A DNA stretch of 35,072 nt from an uncultured Clostridia bacterium (GTDB lineage: Bacteria; Bacillota; Clostridia; TANB77; CAG-508), in the NCBI GenBank assembly GCA_934168305.1, contig CAKPNF010000014.1, forward strand, positions 1 to 35,072, in the 5' to 3' direction. Shown piece after piece: positions 24,453 to 33,440 of the stretch. The notes beneath the pieces were generated by a model. The model worked only from the letters and a program-made list of their open reading frames with translations, did not search any database and was not told where the DNA came from. The first letter of the stretch is position 1, and each line of letters begins with the position of its first letter. The translations under genes and the position numbers were made by a program.

Positions 24453-25802
24453 TTATTTTTTTTCACTCGTAATTATGTTTTTCACACTTTCCACAATTAA
24501 CTTTGTACTATTTTTTTCTTTAATTTCTTTTGATATTTTATTATAACCATGCATTACTGTAGAATGGTCCCTATTTCCAAAATCTGCACCTATTTGTGGA
24601 AATGACATACCTGCAACTTCTCTGCATAGATACATAGCTATTTGCCTTGGAAATGCTATATCATTAGATCTTTTACTTCCTGCTAGCTCTTCTTTGTCTA
24701 TACTAAAATATTTAGCTACAGTTTCCTTTATAAAATCACAAGATATTATTTTTTCACTTTCGTATTTAAACTCATTTATTATATTTTCAGCTAATTCTAT
24801 TGTTATAGGGCTATGTGTTAAAGATGCACGTGCCACGATTTTATTAAAAACTCCCTCAAGTTCCCTAATGTTTGAGTCTATTTTTGTTGCTATATCTGAT
24901 AATATTGAGTCATCTATTATTATATTTTCATCTTGAGCTTTTTTTCTTAATATTGCTAACCTTGTTTCATAATCTGGACATGAAATGTCGGCTAAAAGTC
25001 CCCATTCAAATCTTGATTTTAATCTATCCTCTAGGAATTCAATGTCTCTTGGAGGTTTATCACTTGAAATTATAATTTGTTTTCCATCTTCTCTTAAAGT
25101 GTTAAATGTATGGAAAAATTCTTCTTGAACTCTATCTTTTCCTGCTATAAATTGAATATCATCGATTAATAGAACATCAATATTTCTATATTTGTTTCTG
25201 AAAAGTTCTGTTTTATTATCTTTTATTGCATTAATAAGTTGATTTGTAAATTTTTCTGAAGTTACATATAGAACATTTGACTTTGGATTATTTTCTAATA
25301 TTCTATTTCCTATTGCATGCATTAAGTGAGTTTTTCCTAAACCAACACCTCCATATAGGAATAATGGATTATAAGATTTCCCAGGTTCATTACCTACTGC
25401 TAAGGCTGCTGCATGTGCAAATCTATTATTATTACCTACTACAAAAGTCTCAAAAGTATATTTTGGGTTTAGTGTTTGATGATTATTTTCTAATTCTGTA
25501 TCTGAAACATTAGATTTTTTATCAGATATTACTTCTCCTTGTTTAGATTCTTCAGATACTTCTATTACTGAATAAGTCCATTCTTTGTTTGTAATGTATC
25601 TTAGTGTATTGAAAATTAAGCTTTTAAATTTATTTTCAATAAAGTCTTTTTGAAATTCAGATGTTACAATAAAAACAATATGGTCATCTTTGATGCTATC
25701 TATATCTAAAGGAAGTATCCAAGTTTCATAGGATATTGTAGAAAGTTCATCTTTTAGTAAATCTTTTAATTTGTTTAAAAGTTCATCTTTATCGATTGTC
25801 AT
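24453..25802 (-). CDS. dnaA: Chromosomal replication initiator DnaA
   Basis: 449 residues from ATG 25802. Domain I carries YETWILPLDI, and a short variable linker follows. Domain III is AAA+ with Walker A GGVGLGKTHLMHAIG and Walker B VLLIDDIQF. Domain IV carries the DnaA-box-binding signature AGMSFPQIGADFGNRDHSTV. An in-frame ATG nine bases upstream (25811) sits directly on the AGG of the ribosome site, so I prefer 25802, 8 nt after it. Binding to the boxes on both sides opens oriC and represses dnaA. Confidence 0.97.
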   Translation of the reverse strand: MTIDKDELLNKLKDLLKDELSTISYETWILPLDIDSIKDDHIVFIVTSEFQKDFIENKFKSLIFNTLRYITNKEWTYSVIEVSEESKQGEVISDKKSNVSDTELENNHQTLNPKYTFETFVVGNNNRFAHAAALAVGNEPGKSYNPLFLYGGVGLGKTHLMHAIGNRILENNPKSNVLYVTSEKFTNQLINAIKDNKTELFRNKYRNIDVLLIDDIQFIAGKDRVQEEFFHTFNTLREDGKQIIISSDKPPRDIEFLEDRLKSRFEWGLLADISCPDYETRLAILRKKAQDENIIIDDSILSDIATKIDSNIRELEGVFNKIVARASLTHSPITIELAENIINEFKYESEKIISCDFIKETVAKYFSIDKEELAGSKRSNDIAFPRQIAMYLCREVAGMSFPQIGADFGNRDHSTVMHGYNKISKEIKEKNSTKLIVESVKNIITSEKK

Positions 25803-25811
25803 TTTTTTCAT

Positions 25812-26119
25812 CCTTTCTTTTAAAATTTATCCACAAAGTTATCCACAGATGTTGATAATTCTGTAATATTTATGTAAAAAAAGCCAAAAAATTACGAACA
25901 TATTTTTATTGATTTTTAGGTAAAAATCTTGTCTTTTTTTGTAATTCATATAATAACAAAAACAAATGTAATAAGTCAATAGAATTGTGGAAAATTTTTT
26001 AAAATTGTGGATAATTGTAAAAAAACTGTGGATAAAGTCTAGAAAATTACAAAAATTTTACAAAAAAAATCATTTTAAAAGTTTACATAGTTCTTTTTTA
26101 TACTTTTTTTTAAAAACTA
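25812..26119. other. oriC, dnaA-rpmH intergenic region
   Basis: Perfect DnaA boxes TTATCCACA at 25827-25835 and 25839-25847, and inverted TGTGGATAA at 26006-26014 and 26027-26035. AT-rich DNA suitable for unwinding lies between and beyond them. Genes diverge from this point: dnaA to gyrB leftward, rpmH to parB rightward. Confidence 0.85.
25950..25979 (-). promoter_or_regulatory. dnaA promoter
   Basis: On the minus strand TTGACT (25974-25979), 18-nt spacer, TATTAT (25950-25955). It lies between the two groups of DnaA boxes, which fits DnaA autoregulation. Confidence 0.6.
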
Positions 26120-26149
26120 TTGACAAATTATAATTTTTTACTGTATAAT
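26120..26149 (+). promoter_or_regulatory. rpmH promoter
   Basis: Perfect TTGACA (26120-26125) and TATAAT (26144-26149) with an 18-nt spacer, about 77 nt before rpmH. Confidence 0.8.
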
Positions 26150-26226
26150 CGATATACTTGTTATATTGTATGAAATTTCCAGTAATGGAATTTAATAAAA
26201 ACAAAGCTAGTAGGAGGTGCGGATAA

Positions 26227-26361
26227 ATGAAAAGAACATTTCAACCAAAAACAAGACAAGAAAAAAAAGAACATGGATTTATGAAAAGAATGAAAACTAG
26301 AGCAGGCAGAAACGTTTTAAAAGCAAGAAGAGCTAAAGGTAGAAAAAAATTAAGTGCTTAA
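26227..26361 (+). CDS. rpmH: 50S ribosomal protein L34
   Basis: 44 residues, full length for L34, with the family sequence MKRTFQPKTRQ, then HGFMKRMKTRAGRNVLKARRAKGRKKLSA. It belongs to the large ribosomal subunit and binds 23S rRNA. SD AGGAGGTG precedes the ATG. It is the first gene rightward from oriC, ahead of rnpA, as in most bacteria. Confidence 0.97.
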   Translation: MKRTFQPKTRQEKKEHGFMKRMKTRAGRNVLKARRAKGRKKLSA

Positions 26362-26405
26362 AATGTTATATTAATCCTAAAATTATAAAGAAATTTATAT
26401 TTAGT

Positions 26406-26439
26406 AAGGGCAAGTTTATATATTTTATTCTTGCCTTTT
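26406..26439 (+). terminator. Hairpin between rpmH and rnpA
   Basis: AAGGGCAAG (26406-26414) pairs with CTTGCCTTT (26430-26438), followed by a short T-run. Probably a partial terminator that makes rpmH mRNA more abundant than rnpA mRNA. Confidence 0.6.
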
Positions 26440-26505
26440 AATATAATTAAAACTTAAACTAATTTTTTCATTTAATTTCTACCAACTAGGAAGGGAAGAG
26501 AATTA

Positions 26506-26856
26506 ATGAAAAAAACAAAAATGTTAAAGAAAAATTATGAATTTAGAAATGTTTTATCAAAAGGTAAATATTATTCTGGAAAAAACATTGAAGCTTTTAT
26601 AAAAGATAATAATAAAAACTGTAATTTTTTAGGTCTTGCTATAAGTGTTAAAACAGCCAAAGCCGTAAGGAGAAACAAAATAAAAAGACTTATAAGAGAA
26701 AATTATAAAATATTAGAAACACAAATTGTAGATGGAAAAAGCATTGTTTTTTTGTGGAAGAAAAAAGTAGATATAAAAAATGCTACTTTTGAAAATATAA
26801 AGAATGATATGAATAGTATTTTTGAAAAAGCAAATATAAAAAATAATCAAATATAA
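26506..26856 (+). CDS. rnpA: Ribonuclease P protein component
   Basis: 116 residues, normal for RnpA. It assists the RNase P RNA in 5' maturation of tRNAs. The RNR-type motif VRRNKIKRLIRENYK (about residues 64-78) and the preceding LGLAISVKTAKA strand identify it. SD GGAAGGGAAG lies before the ATG. It is followed by yidD after 6 nt in the usual rpmH-rnpA-yidD-yidC order. Confidence 0.96.
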   Translation: MKKTKMLKKNYEFRNVLSKGKYYSGKNIEAFIKDNNKNCNFLGLAISVKTAKAVRRNKIKRLIRENYKILETQIVDGKSIVFLWKKKVDIKNATFENIKNDMNSIFEKANIKNNQI

Positions 26857-26862
26857 GGAAAT

Positions 26863-27090
26863 ATGAAAGAAATGAAAAAAATACTTTTAAAAATGATAAA
26901 TTTTTATCAAAAAAATATTTCTTTATGGTTACAAAGTAAAAATATAAATTGTAAATTTTATCCTACATGTTCTGAATACACAAAGCAAGCTATTGAAAAA
27001 TATGGGGCTTTAAAAGGTACAATTTTAGGAATATATAGAATTCTGAGGTGTAATCCTTTTTCAAAAGGAGGATATGATCCACTAAAATAG
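26863..27090 (+). CDS. yidD: Membrane protein insertion efficiency factor YidD
   Basis: 75 residues with the full DUF37/YidD signature: FYQKNIS, CKFYPTCSEYTKQAIEKYG, and RILRCNPFSKGGYDP. A small membrane-associated protein that assists YidC-dependent insertion. ATG 26863 follows AAGGAAAT closely; an ATG three codons later is an alternative start. It sits between rnpA and yidC. Confidence 0.95.
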   Translation: MKEMKKILLKMINFYQKNISLWLQSKNINCKFYPTCSEYTKQAIEKYGALKGTILGIYRILRCNPFSKGGYDPLK

Positions 27091-27105
27091 GTAGGAGGAA
27101 CGTAT

Positions 27106-27978
27106 ATGTTTCAATTTTTTGCAAATATTTTTGGATATTTATTGAATATTATAAATGATTTTGTTGGAAATTATGGTTTAGCAATTATTTTATTTACGTT
27201 AATTATAAAATTAATTATGTTACCATTATCAATAAAACAACAAAAAACAATGAAAAAAAGTACTAAACTTCAAGATGAAATGAAGGTTTTACAATTTAAA
27301 TATAAAAATGATCCAGAAAAATTAAATAGAGAAATGATGGATTTATATAAAAAAGAAAAAATGAGTCCATTTAGTGGTTGTCTAAGTGCTATTGCTCAAT
27401 TTATTTTATTAATATCAATATTCTATATGGTTAGATTTCCTTTAACATATATGGAAAAAATTGATAAAACGCAACTAGATACTTATGTACAACAAATGAA
27501 AGATGATGGAATGCCTGTAAGTGCAGCATATTCTGAAATTGATATAGTTAGGGAATTAAATTATTTAAAAGATAAATTTCCAGAAGACGAAAATTTAAAT
27601 AAAATTAATTTAAATATGAGCTTTTTTGGATTAGATTTAAGTAAGATTCCTCAACAAAACTTAGGAGATTGGACTGTTTATATAATACCAATTCTTTACA
27701 TAATTTCAACGTTCATATCAATGAGAATTACAACATCAATGCAAAGTAAAACAAAGAAGAAAGATGATGTGATTGAAGTAAAAAATAATAAAGAAGAAGA
27801 AAAAAATGAAATGGAAGATGCGATGGCACAGTCTAATAAAATGATGTCATGGATGATGCCAATTATGTCTGTTTCTATATCTCTTGTGGCACCATTAGGA
27901 CTTGCATTATATTGGTTAGTAAATAATATTTTAATGATAGGCGAAAGATTAATTTTAAATAAATTAGTAAAAGATTAA
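27106..27978 (+). CDS. yidC: YidC/Oxa1/Alb3 membrane protein insertase
   Basis: 290 residues with about five membrane spans. The first is LAIILFTLIIKLIMLPLSI, whose following charged loop QQKTMKKSTKLQDEMKVLQ is typical. A conserved hairpin with KMSPFSGCLSAIAQFILL follows, and the final spans are separated by a lysine- and glutamate-rich insert (about 222-245). It inserts proteins into the cytoplasmic membrane. No lipobox is seen at the N-terminus, unlike many SpoIIIJ proteins. SD GTAGGAGGAAC precedes the ATG. Its partner jag follows. Confidence 0.95.
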   Translation: MFQFFANIFGYLLNIINDFVGNYGLAIILFTLIIKLIMLPLSIKQQKTMKKSTKLQDEMKVLQFKYKNDPEKLNREMMDLYKKEKMSPFSGCLSAIAQFILLISIFYMVRFPLTYMEKIDKTQLDTYVQQMKDDGMPVSAAYSEIDIVRELNYLKDKFPEDENLNKINLNMSFFGLDLSKIPQQNLGDWTVYIIPILYIISTFISMRITTSMQSKTKKKDDVIEVKNNKEEEKNEMEDAMAQSNKMMSWMMPIMSVSISLVAPLGLALYWLVNNILMIGERLILNKLVKD

Positions 27979-28032
27979 AAAGTTTTAAAATTATGAAAAA
28001 CTAATAAATTGAGCGAAAGGGAAATGTTAAAT

Positions 28033-28731
28033 ATGGGTAAAAGTATTATTTCAGAAGGTAAAACCACAAAAGAAGCTATTGAAAATGGATTAAAAGAACT
28101 GAATATATCTAAAACTATGGTTGATATAAAAGTATTAGAAAATGAAGAAAAAAGAAGTTTTTTTAGTATATTAGCTCCAAGAGTGGTAAAAGTTCAATTA
28201 ACTGTAAAAGAAAATAAACAAGATGTTAATTCAGTAAAAAAAGAAAAGAAAGAAATAGAATTAACAATAGAAGAGCAAGAAAAAGCCAAACAAAATGTTG
28301 AAAAATTTTTAAAAGATTTTTTTGATAAACTTCAAAAAGATACACAATATTCTGTTGAAACATCAGAAAAAGGATTAAATGTTGATATAAAAAATTCTGA
28401 TATTGGATTTTTGATAGGATATAGAGGGGAAACATTATACGCTTTTCAAAGCATTTTATCAGCTATTGCAAGTAAAGGGATAGAAAATAGAGTAAGAGTA
28501 ATACTGGACATTGAAGGATATAAAGCTAAAAGAGTAAAAGCATTAGAAGATTTAGCTGAAAAACTTGAAAAAACAGTAATAAAAACTAAGAAATCAATAA
28601 CTTTAGAACCAATGCAAGCATATGAAAGAAAGATAATACATACAAAGTTACAAAATAGCAATATGGTTGAAACTAAAAGTATTGGGGAAGAACCAAGAAG
28701 AAAAATTGTAATATCTTTAAAAAGAAAATAA
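28033..28731 (+). CDS. jag: Jag (KhpB-type RNA-binding protein)
   Basis: 232 residues. Jag_N domain (GKSIISEGKTTKEAIENGLKEL, with KRSFFSILAPRVVKVQL), a charged linker, a KH domain containing GFLIGYRGETLYAFQSI, and a C-terminal R3H domain with ITLEPMQAYERKIIHTKLQ. KhpB partners KhpA and binds RNA, influencing division and envelope functions in related bacteria. The start is uncertain: TTG 28009 has no SD, ATG 28024 is too close to AAAGGG, and ATG 28033 best fits the family N-terminus. Last gene of the rnpA-yidD-yidC-jag group. Confidence 0.9.
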   Translation: MGKSIISEGKTTKEAIENGLKELNISKTMVDIKVLENEEKRSFFSILAPRVVKVQLTVKENKQDVNSVKKEKKEIELTIEEQEKAKQNVEKFLKDFFDKLQKDTQYSVETSEKGLNVDIKNSDIGFLIGYRGETLYAFQSILSAIASKGIENRVRVILDIEGYKAKRVKALEDLAEKLEKTVIKTKKSITLEPMQAYERKIIHTKLQNSNMVETKSIGEEPRRKIVISLKRK

Positions 28732-28752
28732 TTTAATATTATAAAATCAGAG

Positions 28753-28807
28753 GTCAAAGGTCAGATTTTACTTTAAAAATAAAGTAATTTGCATCTTTGA
28801 CTTTTTT
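28753..28807 (+). terminator. Terminator after jag
   Basis: GTCAAAG (28753-28759) pairs with CTTTGAC (28795-28801), with an inner ACTTTA/TAAAGT stem, and is followed by six T. It closes the rpmH-to-jag transcription unit. Confidence 0.8.
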
Positions 28808-28841
28808 ATTGATTATTTTAAGTAAAAGGACTTTAAAAAAG

Positions 28842-28870
28842 TTACATAATGTGGTAAAATATTGTAGAAT
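28842..28870 (+). promoter_or_regulatory. Candidate mnmE promoter
   Basis: TTACAT (28842-28847), 17-nt spacer, TAGAAT (28865-28870), 26 nt before the mnmE ATG and just after the jag terminator. Confidence 0.5.
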
Positions 28871-28896
28871 ATTACAAAGTGAGGAGAGTAATAATA

Positions 28897-30268
28897 ATGA
28901 ATGTAATTGCTTCAATATCTACGGCTCCACGGTATTGGTGGAATTGGAATTGTAAGAATGAGTGGAGATGAATGTTTTAGCGTATTAAATAAAATATTCA
29001 AACCTAAAAAAGAAGAAAAAATAGAAGATATAAAGGGATATAGCATAAAATATGGATTTATTGTTGAAAACAATAAAATTGTTGATGAAGTATTGGTATC
29101 ATATTTTAAAGCTCCTAAGAGTTATACTACAGAAAATATGTGTGAAATAAATACACATGGTGGTAATATTGTAATAAGAAAAATATTAGAATTATGTTTA
29201 AAAAATGGAGCAAACCTTGCGGAACCAGGAGAATTCACCAAAAGGGCTTTTTTGAATGGAAGAATAGATTTGTTACAAGCAGAGTCCGTTATTGATGTAA
29301 TTAATGCTAAATCCGAAAGAGAATTAAATACAGGAATTAAACAATTAGAAGGTATTCTATCTAAAAAAATAAAAAACATAAAACAAGAAATACTAGATGT
29401 AATGGTAAATGTAGATGTTAGTATAGATTATCCAGAATATGATGTTGAAGATGTCACAAATAAACAAATTTTGAATATGCTAAATGATGTTCAAGTGAAA
29501 TTAGAGAGTTTGGAAAAAAGCTTCGATAATGGAAAACTTATAAAAGAAGGTATAAAAACAGCAATTGTAGGTAAACCAAATGCGGGGAAATCATCATTAT
29601 TGAATGCTATATTAAAAGAAGATAGAGCTATTGTAACGGAATATGAAGGAACTACAAGAGATACAATAGAAGAATTTGTTAATATAGAAGGAATTCCTTT
29701 GAAACTAATAGATACAGCTGGAATCAGAGATGCAAAAGATGAAGTGGAAAAGATAGGAATTGCAAAATCAAGAGAAATTGCTAAAGATGCAGATTTAGTT
29801 ATTGCTATTTTTGATAGTTCAAAGGAATTAAGTGAGGAAGATATTCAAATTTTGGATATTATAAAAAATAAAAAGTCTATAATTTTATTAAATAAAGTCG
29901 ATTTGAATAGTGTATTAAGTGAAAATGATATTAGGTTCAAAAAAATTACAGATAAAATTTTAAAAATTTCAGCATTAAATGGAAGTGGATTGGAAGAATT
30001 GTATTCTTTAATTTCAAAAATGTTTAGTTTAAACGAAATTAATGTAGATAATGATGTTATTATTACTAATTTAAGACATAAAAATTTAATTTCAAAAGCT
30101 TTAGAAAATGTAAAAAAAGCAAGAAATACTGTAAAAGAGAATATGCCTACAGATATAATTGCAATTTTTATAAAAGACATTTTGGAGGATTTAGGAAATA
30201 TAACTGGAGAATATGTAACTGATGATATAATTAATGAGATATTTTCTAAATTTTGCCTAGGAAAATAA
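28897..30268 (+). CDS. mnmE: MnmE tRNA modification GTPase, +1 frameshift at codon 12 (CGG)
   Basis: About 456 residues once joined, the normal length. With MnmG it builds cmnm5U at the wobble base of tRNAs. The N-terminus MNVIASISTAP is in frame with the SD-supported ATG (GAGGAG at 28881). The next zero-frame codon is CGG, leading to a stop after 24 codons. Skipping C 28930 gives GIGGIGIVRMSGDE, the conserved family start. The folate-binding domain, G-domain with GKPNAGKSSLLNAI (about 225-238), DTAGIRD and LNKVDL, and the C-terminal CLGK motif are all intact. No other start fits: TTGs further in would lose the conserved strand. Same CGG-T context as dnaC and virB4. Confidence 0.9.
28930..28932 (+). 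other. CGG +1 frameshift site in mnmE
   Basis: Context GCT CCA CGG TAT TGG. Skipping the C gives CCA GGT ATT GGT (PGIG), as in other MnmE proteins. The shift lies only 12 codons into the gene. Confidence 0.75.
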
Positions 30269-30676
30269 TTGTATATTGAATAGACTTAAAATCAAAAATT
30301 AAGCGATTTTATATCAAAAGGTATATAATTTATAATATATGCATGCAAAATTGAAATATGTTGAAAATAAGAATAAATAAATAATTGCAAAATAAAATAG
30401 AAAAATAATGAAATATGGACAAGTATTGTTGCAAATTTATAATGGAATATGTGAAACAGAAAAATAAAAAGCGAACAAATAGTACAGTGAACATAAAATT
30501 TTAATGTAATACTTATAGGTTAAAACTATTTAGTAAAATTTGATTAAATATACCAAACTTGTTTAAATAAAAGAGTTCGACAAAAAACGACAAAACATAA
30601 AATAAACTATTTGGTAAATATTTTTTAAAACATAAAAAAAACACGGATTTCTGTTTCATAAGGAAAGGAAAATAAA
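30269..30676. other. mnmE-mnmG intergenic region
   Basis: 408 nt, AT-rich, without a supported gene, RNA or terminator. A TTCGACA followed by ACGACA occurs near 30578. A ribosome site AAGGAAAGG precedes mnmG. A separate mnmG promoter is likely but no clear -35/-10 pair stands out. Confidence 0.6.
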
Positions 30677-32554
30677 ATGAGTTATTATGCAGGAGATTAT
30701 GATATAGCGGTTATAGGAGCAGGACATGCTGGATGTGAAGCTGGTTTGGCTGCAGCTAGATTAGGAATGAAAACATTGGTATTTTCAATAAGTTTAGAAG
30801 CTGTTGCAAATATGCCATGTAATCCACATATAGGAGGAAGTTCAAAAGGACATTTAGTAAGAGAAATAGATGCACTTGGTGGTGAAATGGGGAAGAACAT
30901 AGATAAAACTATGATTCAAATTAAAATGTTAAACACATCTAAAGGACCAGCGGTTCATTCTTTAAGAGCACAAGCGGATAGAAAAAAATATCATATGGAA
31001 ATGAAACATACTTTAGAAAAACAAGAAAACCTATACTTAAAACAGGGAGAAATTGTGGATATTAAGGTCGAGAATGGCAAGGTAGTGGGGATAGAAACTG
31101 CTGTTGGTGCTATATATGGAGTAAAAGCTGTTATTGTTGCAACAGGAACATATTTAAAAGGTAAAATATTTATGGGGGAATTTTCTGAGGAAAGTGGTCC
31201 TGATGGAGTTGCAGCGGCAAATAAATTATCAGATTCTTTAAAGAAAATAGGAGTTGATTTAGTTAGATTTAAAACAGGTACACCAGCAAGAATTAATAAA
31301 AGAAGTATTGATTTTAGCAAGATGGAAATTCAAAAAGGTGATGATAACATAGTTCCGTTTTCTTTTGAAGATGAAATAAAAGATTTGAAACAAGTAGATT
31401 GCTATTTGACGTATACTAATGAAGAAACACATAAAATAATAAGAGAAAATTTACATAGATCTCCATTATATGCGGGAAAAATAGAAGGAACAGGGCCTAG
31501 ATATTGTCCGTCTATAGAAGATAAGGTTGTTAGATTTAGTGATAAGCCAAGACATCAAGCTTTTGTTGAACCGGTTGGATTAGATACTGATGAAATGTAT
31601 ATACAGGGATTAAGCTCATCTTTACCAGAGGATGTACAAATAGCTTTATACCACACAATAGCTGGATTAGAAAATGCAGAATTTACAAGATCAGCGTATG
31701 CTATAGAATATGATTGTATAGATCCATCAAATTTAAAATTGTCATTGGAATATAAAGGTATAGATGGATTATTTATGGCAGGACAAACAAATGGTACTTC
31801 TGGATATGAAGAAGCAGCTTGTCAAGGATTAATTGCAGGAATAAATGCGGCACAAAAAATAAAAGGAAAAGAGCCTGTAATATTAGATAGAACGCAAGGA
31901 TATATAGGAGTTTTAATTGATGATATTGTTACAAAAGGAACAAATGAACCTTATAGAATGATGACATCTAGAGCTGAATACAGACTTCTTTTAAGACAAG
32001 ATAATGCGGATTTGAGATTAACTGAAATAGGACATGATGTTGGTTTAATATCAGATGAAAGATATGAAAGATTTTTAGTAAAAAAAGCTAATATAGAAAA
32101 AGAAATAAAAAGATTGAAAAATACTATTGTTAAGCCAACTAAAGAAGTAAATGAATTACTAGTAAAATATGGTACATCAGAGCTTACAACTGGAACTAAA
32201 ATGTCAGAATTATTAAAAAGAACAGAATTAGATTACGATAAATTACAACCAATAGATGAAAATAGACCTGAGCTTACATTACAAGAGAAAGAAGAAGTTG
32301 AAATTCAAGTAAAATATGAAGGATATATAAAAATGCAGGAAGCTCAAGTGGAAAAGTTTAAAAAATTAGAAACTAAGATATTACCAGACAATATTGATTA
32401 TGAAAAAATAAATGGTTTGAGTTTAGAGGCTAGACAAAAACTTAATAAATTTAAACCACATTCTATAGGACAGGCTTCTAGAATATCTGGTGTTTCTCCT
32501 GCTGATATTTCTGTACTTTTGATTTATTTGCAAATTAATAAGAATAGTAAATAA
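30677..32554 (+). CDS. mnmG: MnmG tRNA uridine-modifying flavoprotein
   Basis: 625 residues, normal length. It binds FAD through IGAGHAGCEAGLAAARLG at the N-terminus and has CNPHIGGSSKGHLVREIDALGG, the MnmG core. Signature GPRYCPSIEDKVVRF and the active-site region with two cysteines are present. It ends with the helical MnmE-binding domain SIGQASRISGVSPADISVLLIYL. With MnmE it installs the cmnm5 group on wobble U34. It is separated from mnmE by 408 nt and followed closely by rsmG. Confidence 0.97.
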   Translation: MSYYAGDYDIAVIGAGHAGCEAGLAAARLGMKTLVFSISLEAVANMPCNPHIGGSSKGHLVREIDALGGEMGKNIDKTMIQIKMLNTSKGPAVHSLRAQADRKKYHMEMKHTLEKQENLYLKQGEIVDIKVENGKVVGIETAVGAIYGVKAVIVATGTYLKGKIFMGEFSEESGPDGVAAANKLSDSLKKIGVDLVRFKTGTPARINKRSIDFSKMEIQKGDDNIVPFSFEDEIKDLKQVDCYLTYTNEETHKIIRENLHRSPLYAGKIEGTGPRYCPSIEDKVVRFSDKPRHQAFVEPVGLDTDEMYIQGLSSSLPEDVQIALYHTIAGLENAEFTRSAYAIEYDCIDPSNLKLSLEYKGIDGLFMAGQTNGTSGYEEAACQGLIAGINAAQKIKGKEPVILDRTQGYIGVLIDDIVTKGTNEPYRMMTSRAEYRLLLRQDNADLRLTEIGHDVGLISDERYERFLVKKANIEKEIKRLKNTIVKPTKEVNELLVKYGTSELTTGTKMSELLKRTELDYDKLQPIDENRPELTLQEKEEVEIQVKYEGYIKMQEAQVEKFKKLETKILPDNIDYEKINGLSLEARQKLNKFKPHSIGQASRISGVSPADISVLLIYLQINKNSK

Positions 32555-32569
32555 TTAAGGAGTGTTTGT

Positions 32570-33292
32570 ATGAATATAGATGTTTTTAAAGAGTTAATTT
32601 GTTCTCATGGAGAACAAATTGATATTGAGTTTGACGATAAACAGTTAAATCAATTTTATGAATATATGAATTTACTTTTAGAATGGAATGAAAAAATTAA
32701 TCTAACAGCTATTACGGCTCCGGAAGAGATAATTCTAAAACATTTTATAGATTCTTTAACAATAAACAGATACATTGAACAAAATAGAAGTATAGCAGAT
32801 GTTGGAACTGGAGCAGGGTTTCCAGGAATTCCATTGAAAATATATAGACCAGATTTGAAAGTAACACTAGTTGATTCATTAAATAAAAGAATAAACTTTT
32901 TAAATGAAGTTATATATAAATTGAATTTAAAGGATATTAACACTGTTCATAGTAGAATAGAAGATTTTGGAAAAGATAAAAAATATAGAGAAAAATTTGA
33001 TTATGTAACAGCAAGAGCGGTAGCTAATTTAGCTACGCTTTCTGAATATTTAATTCCTATTTCCAAAATAGAAGGAAAATGTATTTGCATGAAAGGAAAC
33101 GATATTAAAGAAGAAATTGATTGTAGTAAAAATGCAATAAATTTATTAGGAGGAAAAGTTGATAAAATAGATCGTTTTGAATTACCTAATTCTGATATTT
33201 CAAGAAATATAATTATTATAGACAAGATAAAGAATACACCTAATAAATATCCAAGAAAAGCAGGATTACCATCAAAAGAACCTTTGAAATAA
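32570..33292 (+). CDS. rsmG: 16S rRNA (guanine527-N7) methyltransferase RsmG
   Basis: 240 residues. The SAM-binding motif is IADVGTGAGFPGIPLKI (about residues 77-93), followed by VTLVDSLNKRINFLN, YVTARAVANLATL and CMKGNDIKEE, all typical of RsmG/GidB. It methylates the 530 loop of 16S rRNA. ATG 32570 has AAGGAG, 15 nt after mnmG, so it is cotranscribed with mnmG. The last codons form part of the terminator hairpin. Confidence 0.96.
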   Translation: MNIDVFKELICSHGEQIDIEFDDKQLNQFYEYMNLLLEWNEKINLTAITAPEEIILKHFIDSLTINRYIEQNRSIADVGTGAGFPGIPLKIYRPDLKVTLVDSLNKRINFLNEVIYKLNLKDINTVHSRIEDFGKDKKYREKFDYVTARAVANLATLSEYLIPISKIEGKCICMKGNDIKEEIDCSKNAINLLGGKVDKIDRFELPNSDISRNIIIIDKIKNTPNKYPRKAGLPSKEPLK

Positions 33293-33313
33293 TGCTATTT
33301 CAAAGGTTTTTTT
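33281..33313 (+). terminator. Terminator overlapping the rsmG stop
   Basis: CCTTTGAAAT (33281-33290) pairs perfectly with ATTTCAAAGG (33297-33306), followed by seven T. The left arm includes the last rsmG codons and most of the stop. Confidence 0.9.
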
Positions 33314-33348
33314 AATGAAAAAAAATATTATAAAATTATAAAAAAGCA

Positions 33349-33377
33349 TTGACTTTTTTTAAATAATTGTATATCAT
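33349..33377 (+). promoter_or_regulatory. parA-parB promoter
   Basis: TTGACT (33349-33354), 17-nt spacer, TATCAT (33372-33377), about 63 nt before the parA start. Confidence 0.65.
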
Positions 33378-33440
33378 AAATATATAAATAAGACAAAGCA
33401 ATAAGTAAATATTAACTATAAAAAAACGGAGGCTAATAAA

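Noticed and set aside
5829..28932. Treating the three frame breaks as ordinary sequencing or assembly errors
   Set aside because: All three add a C in the same zero-frame CGG-T context and none lies in a homopolymer. In-frame CGG is absent elsewhere in these genes. Error remains possible and is listed as the main thing to test.
390..30590. Spo0A-box-like TTCGACA near 394, 18165 and 30577
   Set aside because: A 7-mer of this kind is expected about once or twice by chance in this much AT-rich DNA on two strands, and sporulation genes are not seen here.
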